A stretch of DNA of 64,000 nt from Alligator mississippiensis (taxonomy: Eukaryota; Chordata; Crocodylia; Alligatoridae). Location of the stretch: assembly GCF_030867095.1 (NCBI RefSeq), contig NC_081831.1:41725319-41789318 (forward strand), in the 5' to 3' direction. Made by a program: the position numbers and the translations under genes. This document shows positions 23,961-35,289 of the stretch, one piece after another; position 1 is the first letter of the stretch, and each line of letters starts with the position of its first letter. The notes below the pieces were generated by a model that saw nothing but the letters and a program-made list of their open reading frames with translations, was not told where the DNA came from and made no database searches.

Positions 23961-25507
23961 CCTTAGCTACTAACCCAGCTCTTCCTCTGCTTATACTCCT
24001 AATCGTTTTATTTCATCTACATATAATGAATTATGCTGGTCCCCTTCCACCTCTGCCTCTTTCCAAAGACTGCCAGTAGAAGTAATAGGGGAAAGCTTAT
24101 GTAGCAAAGCACCATTTCCTATAGAGGCGGAAGCATTGCAGAAGTCCCTCTTAGGTCCTTAAGTATATTCCAGAGGTATGGAAACATATAACCAAGAAAT
24201 GCTGCTCTTGCAGTCTCAGCTAGGCAAATAAATCTTTGTAACATTCTCAGTTAATCATCCAGGCAGTGAACAGGTATCACAGTGGAGAGAACAAGCAGGA
24301 CCTATCCTTTGATGGATTGGGTAGGTTTAACAACCAAGTTCTTGTAATCAGTATAAAACAGCTTGGGACCTGCATTTTGCTGCCAAGTGAAGGAAGGTGA
24401 CTGGCTAGCTCTGTTGTAGCTAATGCCCATGCATGACAAGCTGTAATAAGGAGATGGATCCCCAGTGATGGAGATGACACAGTGCCAATTATTTCCCAAA
24501 ATAAGTATTTTTAGCTGGATCAATGGCAATTTGCAAGCTTCACTGTGCATCTGGATTAGACTATGGCACATTTTAAGAGAAAATGCCTGGTCACCTGGTC
24601 ATTGCAACCACTGCCTTTAAAACTCCTTTTGCTAAGGTCAGGACTGCAAAGCCCAGTCTCTGTTGTAGTGCTAATAAACGGTTTGGAAAACAAAGAAGCC
24701 AAGAGTTGATTATATTGCATCTTATAACTTCTGGGAAGGCCTAAGTATCTTCCAAATGATGTATTTGGCCATTTCTTTAAATCACATTGGAATCTACCTC
24801 TTACCATCCACTGATTAAAAGCTGCAAACCAGTGCTTAAAAAGATTGCATTCATTTGCCAAAAAGATGAGATCATTCTTGGTGGCTGTGCATTTGTACTT
24901 GCTTCTGTTTCCAGAAGTTACAAGCATGGACCCTTCTGGCAAAAGGGCTGGATTTGTTGTCTTTGAGTAAAATGAGGCTGCATCCATCATGTAAAAGGAA
25001 CTGGATTGTGAAAATGGAATGTAATCCCATATTTATACATGCCCAAACATCCACCCTGTTTCTTCCCCGTGCTTTTAGGTACAGAAAGCAACACTATTGA
25101 AGGTCCTTCTAACAGGATTTTTTACTAGTCCATAACAGACTGACAGTCCTGGAGACCAAAGTCCCCTATGGACTAATTCAAGTATAGTATTAGCAGCAAC
25201 ATTTCCGTTATCACTGGACATGTCTACACAAGATGCTACTGTGTATTGGTTACTGCGCCTTTATTTAGTACTTAAATAGTCCCCATCCTGGTTGCCTTAG
25301 CGATGAAGTTCTTAATTTATTTACTGATACATTTATTACCTTAGAGGCTCAAAATTGTTTTCAAATCATTAGAATGAGTTTGGCTTGGTCTGTTTTTATC
25401 CATTTACTTAGTTATTTTTAATAGAGTAGAAGTCTTGTTGCCCAGAGCCTTTGTTGTGTAGCTTCCCATCCTGATCAAGTGCCCTTCCTGAATGCACAGA
25501 TGAAGCC
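23961..25507. other. Intergenic, no gene recognised
   Basis: The stretch is AT-rich. A 144-codon open frame on the minus strand (24990-24556) resembles no family I know and has no supporting context. Confidence 0.5.
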
Positions 25508-25515
25508 CCCTAAAG

Positions 25516-26521
25516 TAGGGTTATGCAATTATTTGGGTCCATGGGCCACATAAGCAGTTCTGGGGAGCTGCCGCAGGCCAGTCGGCACCTAATCCTAACC
25601 CTACCTTCCCTGCAACATCTTGGAGCCCAAACATCCTGCAGCTCCTCCCTGCCACTGCCAACAGCGCACAGCCTCAGCCTGCCTCGTACCCACTCTAAAC
25701 TCTACCTGGTTGGAGTGGGCCAACCAGAACCCATGCGCGCAGGCCTGACCTCGGCCTGCCCCTGCTCCAGAAAGCCTGCCCATGCTGAGCAGTGGCAGCA
25801 GCCAGGCAGAAGCTGCTGCTCTGCACAAGGGAAAAGTGGTCCCTCCCCTCACCGCTGCCAGGCTTGCTACAGCTACCCAGAGCCCATACCCAGGCTGCCC
25901 TGCAGCTGCTCTCCGCTGCCATCACCGCCACTTCCAGGCCGCCCAGCAGGGAAGCACTGGCAGTGCAGAGGAGCTGCAGGGCAGCCTGGGTGCGGGCTCT
26001 GCGCTGCTGCAGCAAGAATAACTTGTCAGTGGTGAGGGGGAGGGGCCGCTTTTCGCCCATGCTCAGCAGCAGTTTCTGCCCAGCCGCCACCACCACCACC
26101 ACCGCTGCTGCTGCTCAGTGTGGGCTGGCAAGTCCAGAGTAGGTGCAGGGCAGGCTGGGGTTGGGGCAGTACACACAGGTTCCAGCTGGTCCAGAGCTGG
26201 TCTGCTATGCCAGGCCGAGTCCAGAGTGGGCACGGGACGGGATGGATTGTGGCTGTGCATGCAGGTCCCTGCTAATACCACAGGGTTGGGGCCAGCAGTG
26301 GTAGCAGCTTGAAGGGGCCACCACTGCCTGGGCTGCCTAGTAAGGCAGTCTATCTGCAGAGCTGCCCCAGCCTCACTACATGCCCACTGCATGGTCCTGG
26401 TGGGATGCTCCACAGGGTGGACGGTGCCCGAGTCAGGCAGGACTAAAGAACCCACCACTGGCCAGACAAAGTCCCTCTGCAGGCCAAATTCAGCCTGCAG
26501 GCCATATTTTGCCTACCCCTG
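25516..26521. mobile_element. hAT-type foldback MITE with 8-bp target duplication
   Basis: An exact 8-bp duplication, CCCTAAAG, flanks it (25508-25515 and 26522-26529). The ends are TAGGGTTATGCAA and TTTGCCTACCCCTG, which are inverted and of the hAT-Charlie type (compare CAGGGGTGGGCAA). The inside is a long imperfect palindrome centred near 25925; for example 'caggctgccctgcagct' near 25890 pairs with 'agctgcagggcagcctg' near 25975. It encodes no transposase and is strongly GC-rich. Confidence 0.85.
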
Positions 26522-26529
26522 CCCTAAAG

Positions 26530-27004
26530 CCTCTCTCAAATTCTCACTTCCTTCCAGCCAAAAAGGACAGAAGTTTGCTGCTGCCTCCTTACCTGCTCCG
26601 TCCCCTGCCCCACAAGCTGAAATGCAACTGGACAAGAGGAATACAAATGCCACCACGTTTTGCAGAAGTCTTGGGGTCCCACCAGCCAGAAGAGAGCTAA
26701 CTCTCAGCCAGGGCCTTATTGGCAGTTACTTTACTGAACCAGTGCTGGCAGCAATCCTTCTGAAGAGATGCAAAGCACCATTTGCCTCTAAACCACAAAA
26801 CTGCTGCCTAAGTACCATTCCATCCCCTTCAGGCATCTTAATCAATTAAAATTACCAGCCCTATTAAACAGCAGTCCCAGCCATTAAACACCATCAAGCT
26901 TTATTTGGTTCCCTAAGAAACATCTTAATTAAGTGTATCTTGGTTAAACAGAATGTACTACTGCTGTAAAACTGAAAGGGAAACAGCTGAGTACACCCTT
27001 ATGC
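26530..27004. other. Intergenic, no gene recognised
   Basis: About 475 bp of ordinary-looking DNA lie between two hAT foldback elements. Confidence 0.5.
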
Positions 27005-27012
27005 CTCTAGTA

Positions 27013-28304
27013 CAGGGGCGGGCAATTATTTTGTGCGGAGGGCTTCTTACCCAGTTCTGGCAAGCTGTTGGAGGGCCGCATGGGTAGCCCAAGCCCTTGA
27101 CAGGTGCCCTGCCCCCTGGTCACCTTGGGACCAATGTCCCAGGGCCAGCACCAGTGTGGCCCAGAGCAGGGTGCAGGCTGGCAGGGGTCTGTGGAGCTGG
27201 GCTGGGCTGCACCAGCAGGGAGAGGAGGGCGCTGGCGCAGCTCCATAGAGTGCCTGCCAGCCAGGACCCTGTACCCCTGCTGCCCTGCTCTAGGCCATGC
27301 TGGCGCTGGCCCTGGGACACTGGTGCAGGCCCTGTGCTCCCATGCCCGATCACTCCCAGTGCCCCCCCCCAGCCCCGCGGTACAGACAGGGAGGCAGCGC
27401 ACAGCCCTGACCGCCTGCTCGCCAGCAGGAAAGGAGCTGGTGCAGAGCATGGGAAAAGCAGCCCCTCTCCCGCCCTGTAGTTGGTGCTCCCTGCTGTAGC
27501 CACTGGCAGCCAGTGTGGGGCTCTCCTGAGGAGGCACAGGCAGCCCCACACGGGCTGCAAGCAGCTGCAGTGCAGGGCACTGGCTATGGGGCGGGCACAA
27601 GCCCACTTTTCCCCCCACTCAGCACCAGCTTGTAACTCACAGCCGCTGCCAGCCTGGGCCTTGTGCCACTTGCTGTGCTGGGAACCTTTTGCTGCTGCTG
27701 CCTGCCTGCAGCTCCCATGCTGAGCAGCCCAGAGGTGGTGGTGGCAGCCTCACCACAGCCTACCACGGTGCAAGCTCCGTGGCACTGCAAGCAGGGGGGC
27801 CGCAACTGCTGCTGCCGTGCAGAGCCCAGGCTGGCAGTGGGGGCGGGTTACAAGCTGCTGCTGAGCAGGGAAAAAGCAGCCCTGTGCCCACCCCGTGGCC
27901 GGTGCCCTGTGCTGCAGCCACTCACAGCCTGCGTGGGGCTGCCTGTGCCTGCTCAGGATAGCCCCGTGCAGGCTGCGAGCGGCTGCAGCAGGGAGTGCCA
28001 GCCATAAGGCGGGCAAGGGGCCACTTTTCCCCGCACTCCACACCAGCTCCTTCCTTGCCCTTCCCCACAACTTACCTGAGGTTCTAGCGCCAGGCCAGAA
28101 GCCCCTGCTGGGGCTTCCAGCTGGGAGGGGTAGGGCCGGGTGGGCCCTGCTGTTGCAGGAGCCCACCGAGGATTCCCCTGGGTCCTACTGCCCCTGTCAA
28201 AAATGACAGGAACCCAGGACAGATAAATTTTAATTTTCAAAATTTTGGCGGGTCCCTGCCAGCTGGATAGAATGGCCTTTTGGGCCGTATTTTGCCCACC
28301 CCTT
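27013..28304. mobile_element. hAT-type foldback MITE with two palindromic modules
   Basis: An 8-bp duplication, CTCTAGTA/CTCTGGTA (one mismatch), flanks it at 27005-27012 and 28305-28312. The ends CAGGGGCGGGCAA and TTTGCCCACCCCTT are inverted repeats. Inside are successive palindromes: one around 27120-27320 (ctgggac..., ...gtcccag type arms) and two similar modules around 27440-27650 and 27830-28060, each carrying 'gggaaaaagcagccc'-like and inverted copies. No coding content was recognised. Confidence 0.85.
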
Positions 28305-28407
28305 CTCTGGTACAAAGGTACAGATAGGTTGTCATACTGCCTTGACTACATATCACAACCTGCAATATCTGGTGAAGTAGGCTCTGGTGAAGTAGTACTA
28401 CTGTCCT

Positions 28408-28587
28408 AAACTACATCTCCAATCTTAAATTGTTCCTGCCATGTGTCTGTACTGTGATACTGTCCAAAACTACACATCCCAGCTGGCATTGTTTCTACCT
28501 CCGGTCCTCATTTAACTACATGTCCCAGAATGTATCATTCTTGTCAGGCAGCCTCTCCACCATTCACAAGTCCACATCCCAGCTTGC
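28408..28587 (+). repeat. Cluster of ACTACAnnTCCCAG motifs (ZNF143/SBS-like)
   Basis: Four diverged motifs lie 46-60 bp apart: ACTACATCTCC (28410), ACTACACATCCCAGC (28470), ACTACATGTCCCAGAATG (28515) and TCCACATCCCAGCTTGC (28571). The consensus resembles the SBS element bound by ZNF143/THAP11. The cluster could be a decayed tandem repeat rather than a regulatory site. Confidence 0.4.
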
Positions 28588-29667
28588 TTTATTTTTGCCA
28601 TGTAGCCCAACCTGTAGCCTTGAAGTATATACATCACTACATTTCCTTTTGAAATCCAGGCTAGAAATATTTTCCCTTACCTACAACCTGGAAGTCTTTC
28701 TTACTACAACTTGCCATTATCACCTGTATAACTTTTTTTCCCTCCATCAGCTCAGCTCCACCCCAAGTTACAGAAAGTTTCTAAAATTACTGACATTGGT
28801 GGTGTCTCTATTTGAGTAGCCCTAGATATACAGAAGTACCCTCTGACCTCACACTGGCTCAGAAAGCTCATTTAATTTGCTCCCTCCCTGAAAGTCCTTT
28901 ATTTAATGCAGAATTTCACTGTAAATGCTTTGCTGTCTTATGACAGCAAACTGTGGGGAGAAGTGGACACACTGGAGGGCAGGGAACAACTACAAGCAGA
29001 CCTGGACATGTTGGACATATGGGCAGAAAACAACAGAATGCAATTCAACAAGGAGAAATGCAAAGTGCTGCACCTAGGGAGGAAAAATGTCCAGCATACC
29101 TACTGCCTAGGAAGTGACCTGCTTGGAGGTATGGAAGCGGAAAGGGATCTTGGAGTCCTAGTGGACTCCAAGATGAACATGAGTCGGCAGTGTGACAAAG
29201 TCATCAGAAAAGCTAATGGCACTTTAGCGTGCATCAGCAGATGCATGACAAACAGAAGCAAGGAGGTGATACTTCCCCTCTATCGGGCGCTGGTCAGACC
29301 GCAGTTGGAATACTGCGTGCAATTTTGGGCGCCGCACTTCAAGAGGGATGTGGACAACCTGGAGAGGGTCCAGAGAAGGGCCACTCGTATGGTTAAGGGC
29401 TTGCAGACTGTAACAGGAGGGACGGCAGGGTCGCCATGCTAGCCCTTGCCGCCTCCTCTACTGTGCCAAGCTTCGGACTTGCACCCTCCTATTCTCGCCA
29501 GCCACAACTTTGATGATATATGTTTTTATAGGGAGGCTACCTCTCCTTCACTTGGCCACAGTTCTCTTGCTCCGGGTGTCCTGCGTATCTAAGCCTTGCG
29601 GGCCTTCTCTGTACCCCACCCTTCTCACTAGGGCCTTCTTTGTACTGCTGCCCTTCTCACTGGGGCT

Positions 29668-29900
29668 TCTCCGTAATGCTGCCCCTCTCCTGGGGTTCTC
29701 CAGGCCCTCGCTGGGGCCTCTCCGTAATGCTGCCCTTCTCACTGGGGCTCTCCGCGCCCACGCTGGGGCCTCTCCGTAATGCTGCCCCTCTCACTGGGGC
29801 TTTCCGCGCCCACGCTGGGGCCTCTCCGTAATGCTGCCCCTCTCCTGGGGCTCTCCACGCCCACGCTGGGGCCTTCTCCGTAATGCTGCCCCTCTCCTGG
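29668..29900. repeat. Tandem repeats, unit with 'tccgtaatgctgcccctct'
   Basis: At least five units of roughly 45-60 bp lie within the solo LTR, each with a 'ccgtaatgctgcc' core and a 'cgcccacgctgggg' or similar second half. Confidence 0.8.
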
Positions 29901-30288
29901 GGCTCTCCGCACCCACACTGGGGCCTTCTCTGCAAGGTTGCCCCTCTCCTGGGGCTCTCCCCGGGCTGGGCTCTTCCCTCTACAAGGTTGCCCTCTCCCC
30001 AGGCTGGGCTCTGGAGCTGGGGTCTGTACCCCCAAACTCCATGCCCTCACTGGGGCTGGGGTCCTCACTCTACCATGAGTCCCCTATGAGGCCTCTTCCA
30101 TCCCTTTATAGCCTCACCCAAACCACCAGTGTTAAACAAAACTGCAACATAAACTCAAGCCTCTTGGCTACAACTTAAACCTAAGCCACTTGGCTGTAAT
30201 AACATTGCTCAGACATCTTGGAGCTGCTACTCTTTACCCTGCTAGCAGTACCTGCAGTCAGGCTTCACCTCACATCATTGCTCCAGGA

Positions 30289-30289
30289 G

Positions 30290-30333
<44 letters not shown>

Positions 30334-30402
30334 TCTCTCCCTCTCCCTCTCCCTCTCCCTCTCCCTCTCCCTCTCCCTCTCCCTCTCTCTCTCTCTCTCT
30401 CT
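30289..30402. repeat. (CCTG)n followed by (CTCTCC)n
   Basis: About ten CCTG units (30289-30331) run into a long CTCTCC/CT array. Both lie inside the solo LTR. Confidence 0.95.
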
Positions 30403-31037
30403 GGCTGCTGGTAGGGAGCTCCTTCTGTCTTGGATGCTGGTAGGGAAAAACTGCCTCTAGCCTCAACTCCCCTCCCCCTTCATAGGAGCCAGACCTTGCC
30501 CCTTATAGCCCGCTAGGCAGGTGTAACCCATTAACCCCCTTTTTGTTGCCTTGGCGACCAGCACCTGACAAGCCTTCCTGGCTCTCGCAGTAGCAGGCAC
30601 CTTAGTGTCCTGCTACACAGACCAAGCCCTATGAGGAGAGACTGGGGCACCTGGACCTCTTCAGCCTCCGCAAGAGAAGGTTGAGAGGCGACCTTGTGGC
30701 TGCCTATAAGTTCATCACGGGGGCACAGAAGGGAATTGGTGAGTATTTATTCACCAAGGCGCCCCCGGGGGTTACAAGAAATAATGGCCACAAGCTAGCA
30801 GAGAGCAGATTTAGACTGGACATTAGGAAGAACTTCTTCACAGTTCGAGTGGCCAAGGTCTGGAACGGGCTCCCAAGAGAGGTGGTGCTCTCCCCTACCC
30901 TAGGGGTCTTCAAGAGGAGGTTAGATAGGCATCTAGCTGGGGTCATCTAGACCCAGCACTCTTTCCTGCCTGTGCAGGGGGTCGGACTCGATGATCTGTT
31001 GAGGTTCCTTCCGACCCTAACATCTATGAATCTATGA

Positions 31038-31690
31038 CTCTCTCTCTTCTTCACCCATTCTCCCATCTTCTATCCAACATTGACATTCTGTTTCATTCTG
31101 TTCATGTTCTGTTCACTTTCAGTCACACATTAAGCAACACACATATCCTATGTTATGTGCTTGCTCTACCATCCTTTTCCTCCTGGGTGAAGTGTGTACA
31201 TGGGCCTGTCTTGTTTTGGAAGAATCAAGGTTTGGGAGGTGAGGTAATGCCATATTTTCTAGCATAAAACAGACATCTTTTCCCCCCCAAATTGGAGCCC
31301 ATGTATTAAATGGGAAAGCTGATTTTCTGACTGAAATAAAAGCACTCTGTCTTGATTCCTGCTCCACAGTACAGCAGCTGTTGCATTACTGTTCAGACAG
31401 CTGAAGGAGTCAATTTACTTAATGGCTCATTGTTCTTCCCTCCAGAGGTGTTAGTGATCATCTCTCCTTTTAATAGTCCCAATGTTCCACTAATCTAGCT
31501 TACAAGACCTAAATGTGCTGAATGAGAAGCTAAACATGAGAAGCTAAAGTTAGTTTTTGTTGAATCTGGTAATGGCAATGAAGACATGGCTTTATGTTCT
31601 TAATATATTCTGTGCTTGCTACTCTTTCCCACACTTGTGGTCGGGGTCATTTTATTTCAGAATGCCTTTGGACAAATATAGCAGCTGGTG
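31038..31690. other. No gene recognised
   Basis: AT-rich DNA without a recognised feature. Confidence 0.5.
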
Positions 31691-32089
31691 ACAAAGATAG
31701 GATCACACAATCGTGTAGGTCCTGGTACGCCCAGGGGTGTGCCCTGTTCACAAGTGGAAGGGATGGGGTGGGCAGTCAAGAGCACTATGAGAAGGGTCTG
31801 CCACCAGGGAGCAGTTCCCTCTTTTCTCTATAGAGCCAGGCTGGGACAAAGCAGTTAACTAAATACAAATTTATTACTGTTTACCAAAATCCTTTAAAAA
31901 AAGGAAATAGTTATTGATATACAACTTATATAAATATTTACAGTTATAAAACATAGATAAATATATATAATAACCACAGGTAAATATAGCTGGGCAAAAA
32001 AACAGGTATCCACAGATAAGTTTGAGCAAAAACAATAACACAATCAAACCTCAACTCACTGACATAACCCACAGAAATAATGACAACAT

Positions 32090-32106
32090 TATCTATCTAT
32101 CTATCC

Positions 32107-32192
<86 letters not shown>
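32090..32192. repeat. (ATCT)n microsatellite
   Basis: About 25 near-perfect tetranucleotide units, one with a C in place of T near 32105. It is probably length-polymorphic. Confidence 0.97.
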
Positions 32193-32193
<1 letters not shown>

Positions 32194-33007
32194 ACTATTT
32201 ACAACATGGGAGGTGCAAGTCTTTCCTGACCTTCAGGCATCCTTGTGGCAGAGACTATTTACCATTCCCCTAGGTGGCAACCCTGGCACCCCCCCAGGGG
32301 AAGGAGGGTCCTAGTATCTCCTCAACCCTAGATGGGTCCACCTGGTCCCTGATCCTGCTGGATTCCCCTTTCAGGGCCTCCCCACTGGGGAGGGGGACCT
32401 GTTCCCCGGGTACTCACGGATCCCAGGGAGCAGGCTGGGAGGAGTTCCCGGAGCCTTGGGGTCCTTGTTGGGGCCATCCAGCGCCCTGCCTTCTGTCCTC
32501 TGTTGGGGCTCGGGCTGCCTTGTGTGGGTCATGATGCCCAGGCCTTGCCTTCTGTCTTCCGTTGGGGCTAAGGCCACCTCCTGTGGGTTCTGAAACCTGA
32601 ACCACTGGTCCTCCATTGCACCCCACTAATGCCTTCCAGGTGCCCAGCCTCATGCTGGGGAGGGGGTTGCAAACCTGAGCAGGGTGGCACCGCTCCCAGG
32701 GTTTGGGACGCCATGCACCACCGCATGCACTGGGGTTCTTGGCTATACGCCAAGGGTAACAGACGTGAGCCACCACATGCGGCTCCCAGGGTCTGGTTGC
32801 CCCATGCACCACTATGTGCACCAAGTATCCTGGGACCCGAGCTGCCTCCTGCAGCTTCCAGGGTCGGACCTATGCTCCGGGCTGTGCACCGTGTGGGGGC
32901 CCCAGCATGCTCTCAGTAGTATATAGGCTCACCGCCCTTCAATGCAAATGTGACAGGTGGGCAGGGCCAGACGTTCCACCCCCTTAGCCCCACCCCTTTC
33001 CCCTTAT

Positions 33008-33172
33008 ATGGTGTGCAGCATCAGCAGCCCCACTCTGACCCCAGTCACATGGTGTGTGACATCACCAGCCCCACCCCTGACCCCAGTCATGTGGTGTGTG
33101 ACATCAGTATCTCTGCCCCGACCCCCAGTCATGTGGTGTGTGACACTACCACCACATGGTCCATGACATCAG
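33008..33172. repeat. 42-bp tandem repeat with GTGTGTGACATCA core
   Basis: The 'gtgtgtgac' core ends at 33060, 33102 and 33144, an exact 42-bp period, with partial units on both sides. The TGACATCA resembles a CRE/AP-1 type half-conserved site. Confidence 0.85.
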
Positions 33173-33499
33173 AAGGACAGCCCATGCAGACCCCCAAAGC
33201 CCAAACCCTCATGCTGCAAGGACCAACCTAGATCACATGGTACAGTTATGACCTATCAGGTCCCAGACTGCTCTAGCCCCTGGAGCACAGGTGTGGCCTA
33301 TGAGGTGGCAGAGGGGTGGTGTCACCCCTCTAACAACTTGTCCCACCACCCCTGACCAATTGGCGGGGGTTTCAGAGGCCTCGGACCTCACCCACAATGA
33401 TGCTGAACCAATTGGAGCAAGTAGAGGGGCTGGGATTTAGGCTGCAACCCCACCAGGTCTATCTGCTTTCCCAAACTACCCCTCTGTTTGTCTGAGACA
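33173..33499. other. No gene recognised
   Basis: Mixed sequence before the Polinton coding region. It could be the Polinton's own flank, but no terminal inverted repeat was found. Confidence 0.4.
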
Positions 33500-34186
33500 G
33501 GGGGCAGACATGGAGGAGATTCAGCAGCACGAGCTGGATGCCAAGTCTACCAAAACAAGACCAGGGACCATGACAGAACTCAAGCAGTCCGTATCAGAAC
33601 CGCCTATGGAGAGCGTGGACAACTGTCTCAAGAGACTCTGCTGAGGTAACTAATTTAGATGATTTTTGTGGGGATGGTTTTCTTGTAACTGTCTGGGCCC
33701 GTGTTAATAACCATGTTTTTGCAGGAAGATGACGCCTTCATAGAGATCTTTCAAAACCTGCACATTGGCACCCTGCCGAAAGTAAAGGTCTTTTGCGTGA
33801 ACTGTTTTTGTTCGTGTCCAAAAGAGAGCAGTTCGAGACCAAGACTGATGCAACATTTTTGTCCAAAGACAATGACTGTTAACCCTGGCTTTGAGCCTGT
33901 GGAGATTGCTGAGCAGGGCTACGAGCCCATGGAGGTCACCGAGCAGGGGTGTATTCGGGGGCTATTTTCAAATAAAATGTATCCCACCTCCCTGTTCAGA
34001 AGAAGGTTTCTTGCATGACCTGGTTTTGAACAACAGTTCAAGATGAGGCTGAAGACCTCGTTAATGTTGTATTTCTTACCTGCTTAATAAATCTTGCTTT
34101 ACCATGGTTTAAAAATGTCCTCAAGCATTTGAATGCACCACACAGGTGTTAGCGTGGGGTGGGGGTGGGGGTAGCGGTTACCAGAC

Positions 34187-35270
34187 ATGTCTACACAGGA
34201 GGCTGTGTTAAAGGAAGTTTATTACTCTCCTGGTGAAGCTGGCAGTTTTGGTGGGGTGAACACACTTTTTGAAGCTGCCAAAAGGCACAATAAGGTTCTG
34301 AACAGAAGCGGGGTGACCGCCTGGCTTTCAGATCAGGACGCTTACACCCTACACAAACCGGCAAAAAGATGTTTTAAAAGAAACAAGACTGTTGTTTCAG
34401 ATATTGATGCGCAATGGCAGGCAGATTTGGTGGATATGCAGCAGTTTTCCAAGCACAATCATGGGGTTAAGTTCATCTTAACAGCGATAGACATATTATC
34501 AAAGTAGGCCTGGGCCATGGGTCTAAAAGACAAGTCAGGCGGTGAAATAGCTTGGGCCTTTAGAACCATTTTTACAGAGGGCTGAGTACCTCGAAAATTA
34601 CAGACTGATCGGCGGAAAGAACTTTTAAATAAGTCTTTAAGCAAACTGTTAAAACAGTGTAATATTCACCATTTTGTGACAAATAGTGAAGTGAAAGCAG
34701 CGGTGGTAGGGAAGTTTAACAGAACATTAAAATCAAAGATGTGGAGGTATTTTACAGCCCACAACACCTTTCACTACATTGATGTGTTACTGGAGTTTAT
34801 AAAGAGCTACAACCACAGTTTTCACAGAACTGTCCACACCAGGCATGTCGACATGAACTTCTCAAACTTTCCATGGGTATGGAAAACCATGTACAGGGAC
34901 TATTTCAAAATAAAACCAGCAGCACCCATGTTTAGAAAAGGAGACCACGTGAGGGTGTCTAGGACCAAAGGGAAGTTTGAAAAAGGTTATGAACAAACAT
35001 TCACCAATGAGATTTTCATAGTGCATGAAGTTCTTAGATGCATGCAGACGCCTGTATACCACCTAAAAGATTACGAAGATGAACTTATTGACCATTCTTT
35101 TTACCCTGAAGAACTACAAAAAGTGAACCCCAAACAGGACAGAGTTTACAGGGTTGAAAAAGTTCTAGCAATGAAAGGAAAGGGAAGAAAGAAGTGGTTG
35201 TTGGTGAAATGGTTGGGGTGGCCGGCTAAATTTAACAGCTGGGTGGAAGCCTCCCAAGTTTGTAACATAT
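34187..35270 (+). pseudogene. Polinton integrase with chromodomain (fossil)
   Basis: The N-terminal part shows YYSPGEAGSFGG and the DIDAQWQADLVDMQ stretch that begins the catalytic core, followed by AIDILSK. Further on come NHSFHRTVHTR, and a C-terminal chromodomain (VYRVEKVLAMKGKGRKKWLL, KWLGWPAKFNSWV). This domain order is known for Polinton integrases. The copy is broken. Confidence 0.85.
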
Positions 35271-35289
35271 ACGGGTACCTCAGTCAGAA

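Larger units (their letters stand above)
29409..30617 (-). mobile_element. Solo LTR inside CR1
   Basis: It is flanked by an exact 5-bp duplication, CAGAC (29404-29408 and 30618-30622). Ends are TGTAACAGGA and TCCTGCTACA, an imperfect inverted pair of LTR type. In minus orientation a GCTATAAGGGGC TATA-like box lies about 110 bp from the U3 end. Its interior is C/T-rich with simple repeats and several 45-60 bp repeats of a 'ctccgtaatgctgcccctct' unit (29668-29900). It encodes nothing recognisable. Confidence 0.82.
28938..31037 (+). mobile_element. CR1 LINE 3' part, split by an LTR
   Basis: The end of ORF2 reads from [18 protein letters not shown] through KRDVDNLERVQRR to 29408, is interrupted at 29409-30617, and resumes at 30618 in the same place of the element (YEERLGHLDLFSL), ending with LDRHLAGVI and the CR1 3' end. 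The endonuclease and most of the reverse transcriptase are missing. Apart from the insertion the frame is well kept, so the copy is fairly young. Confidence 0.95.
31850..33172 (-). mobile_element. Possible LTR, boundaries unresolved
   Basis: In minus orientation there is a TATATA-like box near 32920, an AATAAA near 31872 and repeated 42-bp units upstream of the TATA box. This order fits U3-R-U5. Clean TG/CA ends and a target duplication were not found. It may instead be several small repeats side by side. Confidence 0.35.

Noticed and set aside
25523-26142. Long overlapping frames rich in Ala, Gln, Pro and Gly on both strands
   Set aside because: They are produced by the GC-rich palindromic body of a hAT MITE.
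27007-28315. Frames up to about 200 codons on both strands
   Set aside because: Same reason: they lie inside a GC-rich foldback element with clear hAT ends.
30275-30466. Frames of Ser-Leu or Glu-Gly repeats
   Set aside because: Translation of simple repeats.
32022-32273. Frame with repeated YLSI/IYLS units
   Set aside because: Translation of the ATCT microsatellite.
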